Positions 61,340-64,000 of a DNA stretch of 64,000 nt are shown here, piece after piece. The stretch comes from Anaeramoeba flamelloides (Eukaryota; Metamonada; Anaeramoebidae): the NCBI GenBank assembly GCA_027625915.1, contig JANTQA010000070.1, positions 9,057,001 through 9,121,000 on the forward strand. The letters run 5' to 3'. Under the pieces are notes generated by a model. The model ran no database searches. It worked only from the letters and a program-made list of their open reading frames with translations, and had not been told where the DNA came from. The stretch's first letter is position 1; the number at the start of each line of letters is the position of its first letter. The position numbers and the translations under genes are program-made.

Positions 61340-61520
61340 AACACAAGTATAAATTGAAAAAAATTGAATTTACAAATATTCAATCTCTGGGCAAATTACT
61401 CATCGTTCCAAAATCAAAATAATCTGAAAAATTGATTTTTCAAGTTTAGAGCTCTGTATCTCCTCTACACAACACTACAATGAAAATTTTTTCAAAAAAA
61501 AATCTCTAAATTTTGTATTT
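61340..61520 (+). repeat. diverged direct repeat, unit 1
   Basis: Aligns with about 62170-62370 in the same orientation; the best-kept part is AAATTGATTTTT followed by AAGTTTAGAGCTCT and TATCTCCTCT. Noncoding. Confidence 0.5.
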
Positions 61521-62169
61521 TTCAAATACACTCATATAATAAACATTATTATACATAACAATTTTCAATGAGTTTTACAACTTTAATCGATATTAATAGG
61601 AATTGAAAAAAAAATGAAAATTTTCAGTAATATTTTTTTCATTTTTAATTGTAAAATTTTTGAATTTTTTAATTGACTTAGCAGAGAGATAATTTTCAAG
61701 TATTTTTTTAATGGTCTAAAAGGAAACATATTTTTCAATTTGAAAATAGCACAAAATATTCCAATCAAAAGATATTGCTAAATTAAATTGAAAAAATGAT
61801 TTTTTTTTCTGTTTTTGGAATATTTTTTATCATTTTATTTTTTTCCATGTTTGAGTTTTTATATACGTTCCCGGTTTTTTTCTGCAAATTACTTTAACAT
61901 TTATTCGTTTTTCAATCTTAATGTTCAATCAAAAATTAATTCATTTCCACTTTTTCCAATAAAAAAATACCCTGAAAATAGGTGTTTTTTTCAAAAGTCG
62001 GTATTTTTGAAAAGGGGGGTACATTCGGATTTTCAAGAGTTTAAAAGCTATCCTATTTTTATTAAATAAAATTATGATAACTTTGAAAAAATAATTTATA
62101 AAAGAAGTATAACTGAAATCCAATATATAGTTTAGGCTAACTTTAATTTTCGATATTTAAATTATCCTT

Positions 62170-62370
62170 GTAGTGAAGTACAAATTGAAAAAAATCAAAA
62201 TTTTAAATATAGGATATCTGGACGAATTATTCATTTTTATAACCTCCAATTTATCTTAAAAATTGATTTTTTAAGTTTAGAGCTCTTTATCTCCTCTAGT
62301 TTAGAAGTTATTCTCAATTTTCGATTTTTTATCAAAAAAAAATCTTTTTTTGAAATTTTGAATTTTTCAT
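62170..62370 (+). repeat. diverged direct repeat, unit 2
   Basis: Second unit, about 830 bp downstream of unit 1, with the same AGTTTAGAGCTCT and TATCTCCTCT core. Confidence 0.5.
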
Positions 62371-63463
62371 TTTTAAAAAAGGTACATTTTAACACAAAAA
62401 TAATTTTTTTTTGGTATTTTAAAGATCATCTTACTAGGGTCTTTTTTCATCAAAAATGTGATTTTGGTGAAAACAATTGAAAAAATTAAGGTTTTAAAAA
62501 AAAAACTTTTTTTGAAATTTTTTTTACTACTCTTTTGATTTTCCCATTTTTGATTTACTCAAATTTTATATTTATAATATATTTTAAACTACAATAGTTA
62601 TAATTTTTTTTAGATTAAAAAAAAATTTTTTTTATTTTTTTTTCACTTTTATCAAAGTTAATTATAAAAATACATAAGTTACTGTGAATATTAGTTGATA
62701 AAATGAAATATAAAAATCTATTTGATATAGACAATTTTTTTTTTTCAAAATTTTTTTATTTTTATTATTTTTGTGAAGTTTTTAAATTTAAACTTTATGA
62801 GGTTTAGAGGTTTTGAAAATATTTAGTATTTAAAATGGGTTTTTTTGACTTTTTTCAAAATTGAAAATTTTAAAAAATGTACTTAAAAAATTTTTTTCAA
62901 AATATTTTTTAAAGTACTAAAAATTGGTAACTTTGAAAGAAAAAAGTTTTTTTAAAACATCTCAAAAAAATGATTTTTATTTTTATTTTAACTGAAAAAA
63001 CAATGTTTAAAAAAAAATTTTTTTTTTTAATCGGAAAACTCTAGTAAATTTTTATTTTTTTCTAATTTATCATAAAAAAAGTCACATTACCGATATTTTG
63101 AAAAAAAAAATTATTATACCTCATCTTATTTTATCTAAATATTCATTTTTTCAAATTTTTGATAGTGTAATCACTAGAAAAATATTAAAAAAAATGATAA
63201 AAAATTAAAAACAAATTTTTACTAGAGTTTCCTATTAAAATGATTTTTTTCAAAAAAAATTTTTTTAAATTACTTTTTTTCAATTCAATTTTAAATTTTA
63301 TAATTTTTTAACAATGAAAAAAAAACAAAATTTTTTAATCGTAAAAAACTTAGGGTTTTTTTTTTCAAAAAAAAAATATAAATTAGAAAAATTACTCAAT
63401 TAAAAATTCAATTTCATTATCTTCATATTTTTTATAATTTTAAAATATCCAATAATTACACAT

Positions 63464-63525
63464 TAACTCAGCGGTAGAGTACCGAGATCTCAAAATTTGA
63501 AAAGTGTGTAGCCGGAGTATGATTC
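63464..63525 (+). other. tRNA-like sequence or SINE-type promoter relic
   Basis: TAACTCAGCGGTAGAGT matches a tRNA D-arm/A-box with a perfect 4-bp D stem (ACTC/GAGT). About 40 bases on, GGAGTATGATTCC resembles a decayed B-box. The anticodon stem and the acceptor stem do not pair, so this is not a working tRNA as written. It may be a pseudo-tRNA or the head of a tRNA-derived SINE. Confidence 0.35.
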
Positions 63526-64000
63526 CTGATAAGATAAATTAAATTAATAGTTTTTTTTTATTTTTTTTTAAATTTTTTATTTATAATTTGATCAATTAAA
63601 GTGTACATGTTTGCTACCTGAATTTACCTTTAAATCTTTTCAAAATTTTTTTTTTCAAAAATTCAAATCCTCTTAAGGTACCAAAATTCGGATAAATGCT
63701 GGTAACTAAGTAGTTTTTTCTGTATGGGGAGTAGAAGATTTTAAATTATTTATATATACTAATATCTACAATTAAAAAAAAAACTTTAAAATTCATTTTA
63801 ATCTATGGAGGTCACTACATAAACAATATAAAAACAATTTCAATTTTTCATTTTTTTTGGGGTCTTATATTTTTCGAGTTATTGTCCAAAATAGTTGTGA
63901 AAAATCACAATTAAAAAATTTGTAGATAAAAATCGATTTTGAGCAATATCTCGAAAACTAGACGTCATAGAGACTTCTAAACACCAAAAATCGAAATTTA

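Larger units (their letters stand above)
59496..64000. other. gene-free stretch to the window end
   Basis: Upstream side of the cysteine-rich gene. Holds MITE X1 (60499-60665), a diverged direct repeat (about 61340-61520 and 62170-62370), a very homopolymer-rich zone (62400-63450) and a tRNA-like element (about 63464-63525). No protein gene is supported. Confidence 0.65.

Noticed and set aside
1-64000. CRISPR arrays, bacterial-type operons, LTR retroelements, rRNA genes
   Set aside because: None of the expected repeat-spacer structure, ribosome-binding sites, reverse transcriptase or rRNA signatures was seen.

Overview
The window is strongly AT-rich nuclear DNA from a unicellular eukaryote. 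Coding sequence makes up roughly a quarter of it. Genes are interrupted by short GT-AG introns (about 120-530 bases, with one of 3.5 kb). Proteins are full of Lys/Glu, Asn and Asp runs. The content (Ccz1, a heterotrimeric G-protein alpha subunit, BTB and U-box proteins with KEKEKE-type linkers) best fits a free-living amoeboid protist such as Anaeramoeba. This assignment is an impression from protein style and was not tested by a search.

Layout. 7292-10318 (+): U-box protein with tandem PH-like repeats. 12931-18292 (-): six-exon G-alpha gene with a repeat-filled 3.5-kb intron and a one-base frame problem near its 3' end. 24371-26584 (+): two-exon Ccz1, part of the Rab7 activator Mon1-Ccz1. 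31757-32509 (+): secreted cysteine phosphatase. 36075-39353 (+): BTB-BACK protein with a glutamine-amidotransferase-like C-terminus. 42945-44219 (-): bZIP transcription factor with an unusual Asp at the invariant Asn position. 50825-51736 (-): unrecognised protein. 58035-59495 (-): three-exon cysteine-rich type I membrane protein. Three phase-matched small exons at 4422-4841 (-) look like the 3' end of another gene or a gene relic. The genes are unrelated in function and do not form a pathway, although G-alpha, the cysteine-rich surface protein, the bZIP factor and the two ubiquitin-related proteins are all signalling or regulatory.

The long spaces between genes are a graveyard of small non-autonomous DNA transposons (MITE or foldback elements) and diverged dispersed repeats. 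At least eight families can be defined from inverted termini and target duplications (TA for most, TTAA for one). Several copies are nested, and related empty sites elsewhere in the same window confirm the boundaries: a TTAA element sits inside a 255-bp TA element, which probably sits inside a third; a 232-bp element sits inside a roughly 164-bp element. Net lengths agree to within a base for the 255-bp family. Longer diverged repeats of about 0.6-1.6 kb occur two or three times each, and one copy lies inside the giant G-alpha intron. No transposase gene, retroelement, CRISPR array or rRNA was seen.
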